In this document: positions 50,495-60,664 of the stretch, in pieces
Layout of the letters: each line of letters opens with the position of its first letter
How positions within the stretch are numbered: position 1 is the stretch's first letter
From: Macrosoma leucophasiata
Taxonomy: Eukaryota > Arthropoda > Insecta > Lepidoptera > Hedylidae
Direction of reading: 5' to 3'
DNA length: 64,000 nucleotides
NCBI GenBank assembly: GCA_036365455.1
Contig: JAWQUS010000016.1
Span: 11,369,001 to 11,433,000, forward strand
Notes under the pieces: model-generated
Databases searched by the model: none
Seen by the model: the letters and a program-made list of their open reading frames with translations, nothing else
What the model was told of the DNA's origin: nothing
Program-made: the position numbers and the translations under genes

Positions 50495-50690
50495 TTTCGG
50501 TTATCTGAAGACGTGACAGACAATCCGGCGACTTATAACTGATCTCATCCAGTAAATCTATTCCAGAACTAGAACAAATGGATATTTAGTGACGCAAAAC
50601 AGCGTTAGTACCGGTTCAGTAGATACTTATTATTATGAACGCAATAGACGATGATATAAAGGTGATATTATTTTCTGTTTACAAATAGGT
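50495..50690 (+). repeat. Diverged direct duplicate, unit 1
   Basis: It shares ordered blocks with 51120-51335: 'catccagtaaatct', 'cagtaccggt' or 'agtaccggtt', 'caatagacgat' and 'tttacaaata'. The two units flank the family A copies at 50703-51092. Confidence 0.5.
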
Positions 50691-50702
50691 ACATGTCTTA
50701 TT

Positions 50703-51092
50703 TTATGTTACGGAGGTGGCAAACAAGCATGCAGTTCACATGGATGTTAAGTGATGACTGCAGCCTATAGACACCCACACAAATACCAAGGTCAAGATAC
50801 AGATGCGTTACCACTCCTGAGGCCTAAGGTGTTATGCCTCTGTGCCGGAAATTACAGGGCTGTACCTACATTACCACCTGACCGGAACACGATAGTGCTG
50901 AACACTACCATTTAGCGGCAAGTATATACATGATAGTTAGTTATATAATGATAGTTATTACGTGACTGTACATTACCATCTAATCGGAATACTATAGTGC
51001 TGAACACTACCATTTGGTGGCAGATAGACTCAGGTATGCGGTGGCGCCTTCACCCTCCGAGTCATTACATTGGAACTCTACCACCAGTAAAC
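50703..51092 (-). repeat. Two joined family A copies
   Basis: The first copy (50703 to about 50930) has a good tail but stops at 'tttagcggcaagtata'. After about 30 bp a second, more diverged head part (about 50960-51092, ending 'gaactctaccaccagtaa') follows in the same orientation. Both ends together make one complete element with an internal duplication. Confidence 0.65.
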
Positions 51093-51119
51093 CTCAACCA
51101 CAGTCAATACTTTATTTTA

Positions 51120-51335
51120 ATCTGAGGACGTGATAGACAATCTGGCGGCTTAGTAGAGTGGTTTCATCCAGTAAATCTACCCCAGTACTAGAGCAAGTGC
51201 ACATCTGGTGGCGTGCAACGACCTCAGTACCGGTACCGGTTTACTTATCACTGGTACGTACTACTCGAGCCTTCACTTTATATTACAATAGACGATACAA
51301 ATGAAGGTAATTTTGTAGTTTCCTTTACAAATATC
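51120..51335 (+). repeat. Diverged direct duplicate, unit 2
   Basis: Partner of 50495-50690. Similarity is clear over about 200 bp but interrupted by small gaps. Confidence 0.5.
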
Positions 51336-51609
51336 TTCCTGCAATGAAAAAATCACTTTGAATATATTTTAATTGCGTGCGTAATAAGATTATATTTTTA
51401 TGTAGGTACAATTTCATATCCATGAACCAATTGAACTTGTAAATATTATATAGTCGGAAATTATAATGCTAAAAGGATCTGTTTATATTTAATGTAGTTA
51501 TGAATACATAAACTATATTATTTCATTTGCTAACGTAGTTACCTAGTTCTGTTTTTTTAACTCACTTAAATATTCTTCTCTATAACTCTATATCTCTTCT
51601 GTATACATA

Positions 51610-51800
51610 TATATAATTCTCGTGTCACAATGTTAGTTACCATACTCCTCTGAAACGGCTAGACCGATTCTCACGAAATTTTGTGTGCCTATTGGGTAGG
51701 TCATACCCCTAAGTAATAAGGGTGATTCTCACAAAATACGTTTTCGATTTATTGGACATTTCATTTTTGAATACCTCTGAGGCGATACGAAGTTCGTCGG
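51610..51800 (+). repeat. Dispersed repeat, copy 2
   Basis: It begins 'atataattctcgtgtcacaa' like the reverse of 15785, and continues with 'ctctgaaacggctagaccga' and 'tctcacgaaattttgtgtgc'. A typical lepidopteran repeat pattern. The right end is worn. Confidence 0.5.
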
Positions 51801-52126
51801 GGAGGCTATTACTTTTTTTCAAACTTATCAATGAACTAAAAAATATTTAACAAGCAGAAGTCGGTATCATCTAATTTAAAATTCACATGATACTGGTTCA
51901 TTTATTACACCAGTGTAAACCAGGCATAATTGTGCAGTGAATATACGAGAAATGGTTTATGACTAGCGACGCGTGGTCGTTCCACCAGCTTACTCCCAGC
52001 TGTTACGAAATCAGACGAGAAAATCATTTACATAACATTACAAGTACATTTTCATGTTATGACACTGATTAGACCTATATTAAAAAGGTGCAATTACAAC
52101 CTAAAAAATTACCAAAACCAATATTG

Positions 52127-52430
52127 TTTTTTTTTTTTTTTTTTTTTTATGTAATTGAAGTGGCAAACAAGCATGCAGTTCACATTGATGTTAAGTGATG
52201 ACTGCAGCCTATAGACACCCACACAAAGACCAAGGTCAAAATGCAAATGCGTTACCACTCCTGAGGCCTAAGGTGTTATGCCTCTGTGCCGGAAATTACA
52301 GAGCCGTACATTACCACCTGACCGGAACACGGTAGTGCTGAACACTACCATTTAGCGGCAAGTAAATCAGGTAATGCGGTGGTGCCTACGCCCGCGAGCT
52401 CCGTCACTGGAGCTCTACCACCAGTAAAAA
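52127..52430 (-). repeat. Family A repeat, full-length copy with long T-run
   Basis: A T-run of more than 20 bases (A-tail on the minus strand) is followed by the complete family sequence to 'ctggagctctaccaccagta'. The long homopolymer and the close match to other good copies suggest a young insert. Confidence 0.82.
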
Positions 52431-52838
52431 TTGTGTTAAACATTATGCATAAAGTTATTTTAATATTAAAACAAAGCGATCGTGAAACGGATGTATTCAT
52501 AAAGAAAATTTTATAATGACGCTCCACAAAAAATATACGCATCAAGTTAAGAACAAAGGCCAATCATATAGGTAAGCGAAAGGAAGGACAGAAACCTTGT
52601 TTCCCACGAGTCATGCTGCTCGCGTAGGCTCCCAGTCTGTCTCTGTCCAGTATTTCAGTTCGTGAAAGAGACAGATATATGTGTGAACGTGTTACGTTAT
52701 TGCTACTAAAAAAAGCATCCTGGAGAATGGAGAACTAAGTTTTATAACCATGAAAAAGAATTAGGTCAGCGCAACGATTAAGCTCTAGATAAACTAAGTT
52801 TTATGAGGACGGAAATGTGCCGGTAGATTTAATTCAAT

Positions 52839-53262
52839 TGATTCATTGTTCTTTTTATATTATTTCGCATTAACACATGCTTGTGAAAATATGTTTCTAT
52901 AAAGAAAAATGGAAAGAAAAATTATATTTATATAAAAATATGCTTGTAAAAATATATTTTTCTTTATAAAAATATATTTCCACAAGCATGTGTTAATGCG
53001 AAATAATATAAAAACAATTATTAAGGGTAAAAGCGCCTTCTTTACGATATTTAATAAACTGCAAAGTTTATTATATCGATTGCCTAACTAGCAAACTAGC
53101 ATTGTTTGGCAATAGGTGTCGCTACTGCCACCAAAAGGCAATGCAATAAATGTGAAGGAAAGATTTGACAAATCGGGCAGGACTTCGGTAGCTCAGTTGG
53201 AAGAGCGGCTGAAGTCAAATTTTTTCTTTCCATTTTTCTTTATAAAAATATGATTCATTGTT
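52839..53262. repeat. Composite fold-back with tRNA-like piece and 12-bp direct repeats
   Basis: 'tgattcattgtt' occurs at 52839-52850 and 53251-53262 and may be a target duplication. Inside are perfect 34-bp arms (52852-52885 and 52981-53014) with further pairing inward, and a third arm at about 53218-53247 that faces 52895-52923. A tRNA-like 5' half, 'ggtagctcagttggaagagc', lies at about 53188-53207, flanked by 'gacttc' and 'gaagtc' and followed by T-rich sequence. It has no B box and is not a working tRNA. Confidence 0.6.
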
Positions 53263-54335
53263 TTGTAATGTTTTTGTACAATTAAGTAACTAAAAATGAA
53301 ATTATATCACAATTGACGTATAGCATCATACAATTTAATGTACTTTTTATTTCATAATCAACCTTGAAGAGAACATTATACTGTTGTTTTGGTAAGTAAA
53401 GGCCTTAACAATACTACTATGAGAAAAAAACATGAATATAAAATTGATGGTAAGATCACTGGGACATTGTTCAAGTAGAATGCTTCTAAATGGCAGGTAG
53501 ACGGCCATTGTGATGTCACAATGGCTCGAGAAAGATGATACAATAACGCAAGGGATACAACCGATACAAATCGAGTTTTCGGTGGAGTTTGCCCTAAGAG
53601 GTATTGACACCGAACCTTGTCTGTAATATTGAATATTGTGTAATAAAAATATTATTATTTATATTAAAAACTGATTGCGTTCAACGTCAGAAATTATTTT
53701 ATCGTATTCATAGTTAAATAACATTATCTGTTATTAAAAACAAGTACCTACATAATTGAATTCCAATTCTTTTACCAATGATGCCAGGAAGGTTTTTATT
53801 TTTGTTTGGTTTTATTTACTGATAATATATCGTTCGCTCTCATGAAGGTATCTCACGTACATTTTTGTGAATAAAACGTTAAAGCACTCTAAAAATTTTA
53901 ACAATTTTAACATCGCTGTTAGTTTCTATAACGAGTCTTTACGTTTAGATTTAGATAAGGTTATTTCTCTGATGTTGAATAGTCTAATCGATGTAATGGT
54001 TGTTCGAAGTAGCAACATAAGTATTTCTGGAATTGGATTCAAGACCTCACATTAATATAACAGGGCCCAAGCCGCACCACACATCGTCTGCGCACGTTTA
54101 ACGAGAGTACGTGAAGCCTTCATAAATGTCAACGTATAAACATTACCGTGGTATAAGTTATCTCTGCGCATTCTCAAACAAAGATAAACTTGCATATTTT
54201 AAACCTTATTTACTTCGTACAGATCACTTCTACATATCGTTTGCAAATCAAGTAAATCTCAATTTAAATGTAGAGTAGTAGAGCATATGCGCGTTCGCTG
54301 GAACTCTACAAGAAGATTCTTCTAAAATAAGATTA
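53263..54335. other. No gene recognised
   Basis: An 87-codon minus frame (53347-53610) has no motif I recognise. The rest is AT-rich. Confidence 0.35.
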
Positions 54336-54588
54336 TTTTTTTACTATACTGAATGTGGCAAACAAGCATACAGTTCACATTGATGTTAAGTGATGACTGC
54401 AGCCTATAGACACACCCCTGAGACCTAAGTTGTTAAGTCTCTGTGATAGTTATTACGGGGCCATACCCTACCATCTTAACGGAACACGATAGCGCTCAAC
54501 ACATTACCTAATTTATCGCGGCAGATAAATTAGGTAATGCGGTGGTGCCTACGCCCTCGAGCTCCTACACTGGAACTCTACCACCAGT
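54336..54588 (-). repeat. Family A repeat, shortened copy
   Basis: It runs from a T-run and 'atgtggcaaacaagcataca' to 'actggaactctaccaccagt'. A block of about 40 bp after 'tatagacac' is missing, and a short inverted 'ttaggtaat'-type repeat is present near 54510-54540. Confidence 0.7.
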
Positions 54589-54591
54589 TTA

Positions 54592-54791
54592 TATTCTTAT
54601 CCCTACTAATATTATAAATGCGAAAGTAACTCTGTCTGTCTATCTGTCTGTTACCTTTTAACGTCCAAACGGCTGAACCGATGTTAATGAAATTTGGTAC
54701 AGAGATAGAGCTGACTTTGAGAAAGAACATAGGCTACTTAGTTATTTATAAAACGACATCCATGTGGGCGAAGCCGCGGGCAACAGCTAGT
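54592..54791 (+). repeat. Helitron-like (Lep1-type) repeat, complete
   Basis: It starts 'atccctactaatattataaa', has a (CTGT)n-like run at 54634-54652, then 'ggctgaaccgatgttaatga', and ends 'gaagccgcgggcaacagctagt'-like with a GC hairpin before CTAG. The layout fits a lepidopteran Helitron-like element. The 62-codon plus frame over it is not a gene. Confidence 0.7.
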
Positions 54792-54925
54792 ACATTATAT
54801 TTTCCAGTACTGTTTTGGCCAATATTATTAAAGAACCTCAGACTTAAAGAATTATTTTCTGAAGTCTGAGCATAAAACACAGATAGTAGACTAAACATAG
54901 ATAGCAAACTGTCAAATATAGAGCT

Positions 54926-55181
54926 AGTTAAGTGTACCAACACCCCCCAAATCCGCTTTATAAGCCCTTTACCCAGCGTGGGAACCGATAGACTACAGGT
55001 AATCTGATAAACTTACTGACGTCACAGGGTAAAGGGCAAGTAAGCATTTAGCTTCCTTATAAAGATTGTTTTTATGATAATTAGAGGATTCCTATTTTGA
55101 TTTTGTACGATACTGTCACTCTGTCCGTTTGTTTTAAATAAATATATTTTTTTATAAAGTTTGGTTGCCGCAAACTTAATT
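54926..55181 (+). repeat. Errantivirus 5' LTR
   Basis: It starts AGTTAAGTG and ends CTTAATT. A polyadenylation signal AATAAA is at 55137-55142. The LTR should hold the promoter and transcript start. A 'tttataag' at about 54958 could act as a TATA-like site, but errantivirus promoters often lack one, so this is open. Confidence 0.95.
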
Positions 55182-55198
55182 GGCGCAGCCGGTAGGAT
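55181..55198 (+). promoter_or_regulatory. Primer-binding site, tRNA-Ser type
   Basis: 'tggcgcagccggtaggat' begins with the last base of the LTR and fits the complement of a tRNA-Ser 3' end as used by the 17.6/297 group of errantiviruses. The tRNA assignment is from family knowledge. Confidence 0.8.
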
Positions 55199-55787
55199 CT
55201 CTGCGGTCTTTCAGCAAGTATATACATTTACTACTGGGGACATCCGTATTAACGGTTAAGCGGAGATCACCGAACAAATAAATTTATTAAGTATATCGGA
55301 GCCAAGCCAAGGACAGAGCCAGGACAAACAACCAGGAATCCCAAGGAGAATGAGTACCGCTGCGGAATTGTGAGTAAATCTTTTCACCTTCCTTTCAGTT
55401 ATCCTCATTTTATTTACCTCCTTGTGAAATTGTGTGTATGTGTCTTTTATTAGGGATTAGAAAACGCCTTATTAGATAACTACACATGTAAGTAATCAAA
55501 TTTTTACGATTTTTTTTTTTATATTAAGTTGTATGTGTTTTATTTCGTTGTTTTAGGAATTTTTGTCTTATGTGTTTCATTTCGTGTAATTTTTAGGGAT
55601 TTTTTTTTTTTGGCCAATGTTTATAATCTATTTTGTGTCGTGTATTTTATTGTGCTTTTTGATTTCTTCGATTTATTTACTGTGTTGATTTTTGCAATTT
55701 TTACGATTCTATTTTATTTTTGCTTCGTTTAAAAATATTACGAACATTTTATTGTGTTTTTGAGTTAAATTATTTAATTATTCAAAA
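55199..55787 (+). other. Errantivirus leader
   Basis: About 590 nt lie between the primer site and gag. The second half is very T-rich. A short frame starting at 55350 reads MSTAAEL and runs straight into a good splice-donor-like 'gtgagtaa' at 55370. A strong acceptor-like 'ttcgttgttttag' ends at 55556. These could define a leader intron or the donor for a spliced env mRNA. The 67-codon hydrophobic frame at 55529-55732 reflects the T-richness and is probably not a gene. Confidence 0.6.
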
Positions 55788-56888
55788 ATGGAGACTATAG
55801 TGCGTGTACCACCAGAAATGATTAATATTATCCCGGTATTTAACGGAGATGTTAGGCTTTTACCACTTTTTATACAAAAAAGTGAGTACATTCTTTCTTT
55901 GTTTCACGGGGAAAACAAACAGATGGAATATTTATTCCACGTAATTACGAGTAGGTTATCAGGAGAAGCTGCTTGTTTAGTAGGACAGCGTCAGTCAATA
56001 CGAGACTGGGACGAATTAAAAAAGATTCTCGATCAACATTTTGGGGATCCGCGAACCGAGGAGTGTATCGCGTTAGAATTAGAGTCCGCAAAAATTAATA
56101 GGGGCGAAAGTTACTTAGAATTTTGTCAAAGGATTCAACAAATTAGGAGCATTTTATTTTCAAAGCTGTCTGCAATTATTAGTGACGATATTTCACGACA
56201 GGCTAAAATCAATATTTACAATCACAGCTCTTTAAATATCTTTTTGTATAACCTACCGAAATATTTAGCACGTCTGGTTCGTTTAAATAATGTTAGTACA
56301 TTAGAGGACGCGTTAAAAATTGTACTAGAGGAACAAAACTTTGATACTGCTTATGATTCTAAAAATAACAGTAATAATAATTTCAATTCCAATAGATCGA
56401 ACAGGTCAAATAATTTCAGGAATTTTAATAGATCACGAAACAATTTTAGTGATCTGCAGGAGCAAACCATGCCAGTAAATACTGTACCGGCACCACAAAG
56501 TTTACCTAGTACCTCACGAAATTCGCCAAACAATTCATTTCAAATTAGAAATGCAAGACCATACAATTCTAATAATAACCAATGGTCATCATCACGTAAC
56601 AGTTCGGCTCCGCAGGCCGCGCGTTCTCAGCCGAGTCAGCAAAATGCGCGTGCGACGCCTTTATCGCAGTATTCTAGTGTTCCACAGCCGGCATCGGGTT
56701 CCAATACTGATGTTACTATGAGAACGGCTAGCTCTAGACGAGTGAATTATACGGACAATATTTCACACAGTGAATCGTATAATCACAACCCTTCAAGTAA
56801 TAATTTGGAGCAGCAAAATAGTTCAATAAATAATAATTCCCAAGGCGAAAATTTTCGCGTAAACGCCTCTGGGTTAGGGAACGAATAA
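55788..56888 (+). CDS. gag: Errantivirus Gag
   Basis: The structural polyprotein (366 residues) is expected to form the particle in the cytoplasm. It begins METIVRVPPEMINIIPVFNG. The first 190 residues look like the capsid part, with a predicted helix-rich run around LEFCQRIQQIRSI and the stretch LVRLNNVSTLEDALKIVLEE. From about residue 195 on it is low-complexity, rich in Asn, Ser, Gln and Arg. It has no CCHC zinc knuckle, as is usual for errantivirus Gag, and the Arg/Asn-rich tail may bind RNA instead. It ends at TAA 56886-56888. A slip site, described separately, sits 11 codons before the stop. The minus-strand 60-codon frame is a shadow. Confidence 0.93.
   Translation: METIVRVPPEMINIIPVFNGDVRLLPLFIQKSEYILSLFHGENKQMEYLFHVITSRLSGEAACLVGQRQSIRDWDELKKILDQHFGDPRTEECIALELESAKINRGESYLEFCQRIQQIRSILFSKLSAIISDDISRQAKINIYNHSSLNIFLYNLPKYLARLVRLNNVSTLEDALKIVLEEQNFDTAYDSKNNSNNNFNSNRSNRSNNFRNFNRSRNNFSDLQEQTMPVNTVPAPQSLPSTSRNSPNNSFQIRNARPYNSNNNQWSSSRNSSAPQAARSQPSQQNARATPLSQYSSVPQPASGSNTDVTMRTASSRRVNYTDNISHSESYNHNPSSNNLEQQNSSINNNSQGENFRVNASGLGNE
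56849..56855 (+). promoter_or_regulatory. Probable -1 frameshift site (A AAT TTT)
   Basis: Read in the gag frame, 'a aat ttt' is a canonical X XXY YYZ heptamer. After a -1 slip the pol frame is open from here through the protease. The gag and pol frames overlap only at 56837-56888, and I saw no other good heptamer there. Confidence 0.65.
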
Positions 56889-59800
56889 AAATAAATTGTA
56901 GTAGGCATAATTTACCTCACATAGTAATTCCAGAGTTGCAAGGTATTTTTATGATAGATACAGGCAGTGTCAGATCATTTATTAGTCCTCAAATTGCCAA
57001 TAAATATTTTAAACAATATTTACAGTATGAACAATTTGAAGTCGTGAGTACACACGCATCGAGCGTACATAGCGAAACGGCATACGCTCCACTGCCAGCT
57101 ATATTTGAAGCTAGCGAATACCATAAATTTTACGTGTATAATGTAGATGATCGTTATGATGGATTGATAGGTAGTAATTTGCTAAAACAATTACGTGCAA
57201 ATATAGATATGGAGAATCAGATCTTATATTTAAAAAATACGAGTATACCCATTATGTATACGCCGCCTATGAGAGAGGTATACCATTTACCTGCCCGTAG
57301 CGAACTTAGGGTTAATTTACCAGTGAATGTTTATAATGGAGAAGCTATATTAGATTTTAAGCAATTTTCGCAGGGGATTAGAATGCCCGCCGCGTTAGTG
57401 AATTGCGTAAATGGCTATGCGTCAACAGTGATTCAAAATTGCACTGATGAACATAGAACCATGGTAGTGACAGGGCCATTTAAGGTTGAGCCAATTGACA
57501 TTTCGAAGTGTAGTGTAAATTTTACTGAGAATAGACAAGTAAATATAGACAGTTTACTTACGGAGAATTTAAATAAGTTGAGATTAGAGCATATGAATAG
57601 TGAAGAACGTAGGGCGATAGAAGATATTTGTTATGAGTATAGAGACATTTTTTATTGTGAGGATATACCCTTGACCTTTACAAATCAAGTCAAGCACGAA
57701 ATCCGAACTAAACATGAGGACCCAATTAATATTAAAGCACATAGGTTGCCTCCTTCTCAGTCAGCCGAAATTAGGCGACAAGTCGATAAAATGTTAAAGG
57801 ATAATATAGTCCAGGAGTCATACTCTCCCTGGAGTGCTCCAGTGCATCTCGTACCGAAAAAAATGGACGAGTCTGGACAGCAAAAATGGCGCATGGTAAT
57901 TGATTATCGGCGGTTGAATGAAATAACCACTGATGACAAATATCCGCTGCCGAATATCAATGATTTATTTGATATGTTAGGTAACAGTACATACTTCACG
58001 ACGCTAGATTTAGCGAGTGGGTATCACCAAATTGAGGTTTTAGAGCAGGACAGGCCTAAAACAGCGTTCAGTACACCGTCAGGCCATTACGAATTTAACC
58101 GCATGCCATTTGGGCTAAAAACAGCGCCTGCAACTTTTCAAAGAGCAATGGATAGCGTTCTCAGAGGATTACAAGGCTTACATTGCCTAGTATATCTAGA
58201 TGACGTTATAATCTTTTCAAAAAGTCTACCAGAACACATTCAAAAACTCAAAATCGTTTTTGAACGTTTCCGTAAGACAAATTTAAAAATACAACTTGAT
58301 AAGTCGCATTTTCTTAGAAAAGAGGTATTGTATCTTGGTCATACAATTACTAGTGATGGCTTAAAGCCTAATAATGACAAAATCGAGGCTGTTTTGAGAT
58401 ATCCTTTGCCAGAAACAGTCACGCAAATAAAAAGCTTTTTAGGACTTATAGGCTATTACAGAAAATTCATTAGGGATTTTGCGAAGATAACAAAACCACT
58501 TACCGCTTGTTTGAAAAAGGGTCGAAAAATAATTATTGACGATGAATATAAGCGTAGTTTTGAAACGTGTAAAAAGATTTTAACAAATGCACCGTTATTG
58601 CAATTTCCAGACTTTAATAAAACTTTTATTTTGACGACGGATGCATCAAATTGTGCGATTGGGGCCGTATTGTCACAAGGGACAATTGGTTCAGACAAAC
58701 CCGTAGCATACGCAAGTAGGACACTCAGTGATACGGAGTCGAAGTATAGCACGATAGAGAAAGAATTGTTAGCGGTTATTTGGGCCGTCAAACACTTCAG
58801 GCCATACCTTTATGGCAATAAATTCATAATCTATACGGATCATAGACCATTAGCATGGCTTTATTCGCTGAAAGAGCCTAATAGTAAGTTAACGCGATGG
58901 CGCTTACGTCTAGAAGAGTATGATTTTGAGATACGTTACAAGAAAGGGCAACAAAACACTAATGCCGACGCTCTTTCCAGAATTAAAATTAACGCTTTAA
59001 ATGAAGATCTAGATTCCATAATAGTAAATTTAGACGATAGTGACTCAGATGTACAAGATGTAGTTAAAGAAATTGAACAATTTATACAAAAAAAAGATGA
59101 GCCTATGGACACTATTGAAATTTTAGACTCAGACGAAGAAAATATGTCTGAAAAGTACGAAAAGTCAGATACTGAAGACGGCGTTACAGCCAATTCAGTT
59201 TCGAATAGGGAACATGACGGTATTCCAATACTCAATGAAGCTATTGATACCAAGCCCAAACAAATTTTAGTTCACACCTGGTTAAAAGACAAATTATCAG
59301 TGAAAAATTTGTCTAATAACAAACAGCGTATTCTTGAAGTTTTTATGCCATATAATAATGAAAGATTAGTTAAAGACTTTCTTAAGGAATACATAAATCC
59401 AAAGAATAAATATTTTATTTATTTTGAACACCCAAATTTTAGAAAAATATTTTCAAATGTTATACTTGAACTGTTTAAAAAGGGTACTTTAAATTTAGTA
59501 GAATGTACAGAACGAGTAGTTAATTTGACAGATTCGGAACAGGACCAAAGGGATATCGTTTTAAAATATCACGAGGGTAAAACGTGCCACCGAGGCATAA
59601 GGGAAACCTTAGCAAAACTAAAAAGGCATTATTGGTGGGCTAGCATGAAGGAAACAGTTACAGCCATTATTAATGCTTGCGAACAGTGTAGAAAGATGAA
59701 ATATGATCGTAAACCAATCAAACCTCATATTCAACTGACGCAAACCCAAAATACTCCATTCCAGGAAGTATTTATGGATGTGTTATATACTGAAGGGAAA

Positions 59801-60664
59801 CAATACTTGACAATTGTAGATGCGTTTAGCAAATTAGGTCAGGCTATAAATATACCTAATAAAAGTACGCCTGAAATTGTCAGGGCCTTGATTAAATATT
59901 TCAGCATGTATGGTTTGCCCCAGAAAATAAATAGCGATTCCGGGACAGAATTTAATAATGAGTTGATAAAAGAAATGATGTTGCTATATAAAATTGATTT
60001 CCATGTAGGAACCCCAAACAATCCCAATTCAATGGCCATTGTCGAAAGGTTCCATTCAACTATCATAGAAATTTACAGGTTAGCTAAATATGACAAAAGT
60101 GAATTAGATGCAACTTCGGTTATGTCGTATGCAATAATGGCATACAATAATACGATTCATTCGGCTACAAACTATACCCCGTTCGAAATCGTATTCGGTC
60201 ACACGGACGCTGGGAACATGTTTGACATAGACAGAGACAGAAATATCATGCAAAAGTTATTACTTGACCATAGAAAACGCTTAAAATGTCTGTACGAGTA
60301 TGTTAGCGATAACTTAGAGACAAATAAAGTAAAAGTTAGGGCTAAGAAAGGTGGTGAAGAGCCACCAGTTTTTGAAAAAGATGATCAAATCTTTATGAGA
60401 AATACGCGTAATAGGAAGGCTAAGGAGCATCCACGCTTTGAGAAAGCCGTAGTGACTGATAAGACTTTACGTAATATAGTACCGGTAAACTTGAAAAATA
60501 GAAATACAAAAGTGGCTGTTAAAAATATTAAACGCCCTCCGCAGGTCGTGCCTGGTACTTCTGGTTCTAGCAACAACGTCGGGGTACGGGCTAGAAATGA
60601 AAAACCTAGGCCAGAATCCAGGCATAGCTTCAGTGAAGATGGGAGTAGCAGTAATGAAGAATAA
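56849..60664 (+). CDS. pol: Errantivirus Pol (protease, reverse transcriptase, RNase H, integrase)
   Basis: This enzyme polyprotein copies the RNA genome into DNA and inserts it. It lacks its own ATG near the start and is most likely made as Gag-Pol by -1 frameshifting. The open stretch numbered here from 56936 has 1242 codons. Protease: DTGS with Asp 8. Reverse transcriptase: LDLASGYHQ (Asp 358) and YLDD (Tyr 420 to Asp 423). RNase H: TTDASN (Asp 569), IEKELLAVIW and YTDHRPLAWL. Integrase: a zinc region with His 879, His 885, Cys 915 and Cys 918, then the catalytic triad Asp 948, Asp 1001 and Glu 1037, the last two 35 residues apart. An acidic linker (about 690-770) lies between RNase H and integrase. 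All catalytic residues are present. No dUTPase or chromodomain is evident. The minus-strand frames at 58456-60576 are shadows. Confidence 0.95.
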   Translation, partial: KFSRKRLWVRERIKINCSRHNLPHIVIPELQGIFMIDTGSVRSFISPQIANKYFKQYLQYEQFEVVSTHASSVHSETAYAPLPAIFEASEYHKFYVYNVDDRYDGLIGSNLLKQLRANIDMENQILYLKNTSIPIMYTPPMREVYHLPARSELRVNLPVNVYNGEAILDFKQFSQGIRMPAALVNCVNGYASTVIQNCTDEHRTMVVTGPFKVEPIDISKCSVNFTENRQVNIDSLLTENLNKLRLEHMNSEERRAIEDICYEYRDIFYCEDIPLTFTNQVKHEIRTKHEDPINIKAHRLPPSQSAEIRRQVDKMLKDNIVQESYSPWSAPVHLVPKKMDESGQQKWRMVIDYRRLNEITTDDKYPLPNINDLFDMLGNSTYFTTLDLASGYHQIEVLEQDRPKTAFSTPSGHYEFNRMPFGLKTAPATFQRAMDSVLRGLQGLHCLVYLDDVIIFSKSLPEHIQKLKIVFERFRKTNLKIQLDKSHFLRKEVLYLGHTITSDGLKPNNDKIEAVLRYPLPETVTQIKSFLGLIGYYRKFIRDFAKITKPLTACLKKGRKIIIDDEYKRSFETCKKILTNAPLLQFPDFNKTFILTTDASNCAIGAVLSQGTIGSDKPVAYASRTLSDTESKYSTIEKELLAVIWAVKHFRPYLYGNKFIIYTDHRPLAWLYSLKEPNSKLTRWRLRLEEYDFEIRYKKGQQNTNADALSRIKINALNEDLDSIIVNLDDSDSDVQDVVKEIEQFIQKKDEPMDTIEILDSDEENMSEKYEKSDTEDGVTANSVSNREHDGIPILNEAIDTKPKQILVHTWLKDKLSVKNLSNNKQRILEVFMPYNNERLVKDFLKEYINPKNKYFIYFEHPNFRKIFSNVILELFKKGTLNLVECTERVVNLTDSEQDQRDIVLKYHEGKTCHRGIRETLAKLKRHYWWASMKETVTAIINACEQCRKMKYDRKPIKPHIQLTQTQNTPFQEVFMDVLYTEGKQYLTIVDAFSKLGQAINIPNKSTPEIVRALIKYFSMYGLPQKINSDSGTEFNNELIKEMMLLYKIDFHVGTPNNPNSMAIVERFHSTIIEIYRLAKYDKSELDATSVMSYAIMAYNNTIHSATNYTPFEIVFGHTDAGNMFDIDRDRNIMQKLLLDHRKRLKCLYEYVSDNLETNKVKVRAKKGGEEPPVFEKDDQIFMRNTRNRKAKEHPRFEKAVVTDKTLRNIVPVNLKNRNTKVAVKNIKRPPQVVPGTSGSSNNVGVRARNEKPRPESRHSFSEDGSSSNEE

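Noticed and set aside
53181..53220. tRNA gene
   Set aside because: Only a D-arm-like 5' half is present. There is no anticodon arm, T arm or B box.
55529..55732. 67-codon hydrophobic frame in the errantivirus leader as a membrane protein or signal peptide source
   Set aside because: The leader is extremely T-rich, so Phe/Leu/Val codons arise by composition. There is no good link in frame to env.
58456..60576. Minus-strand frames opposite pol (111, 107, 75 and 63 codons)
   Set aside because: They are shadows of the strongly supported pol frame on the plus strand.
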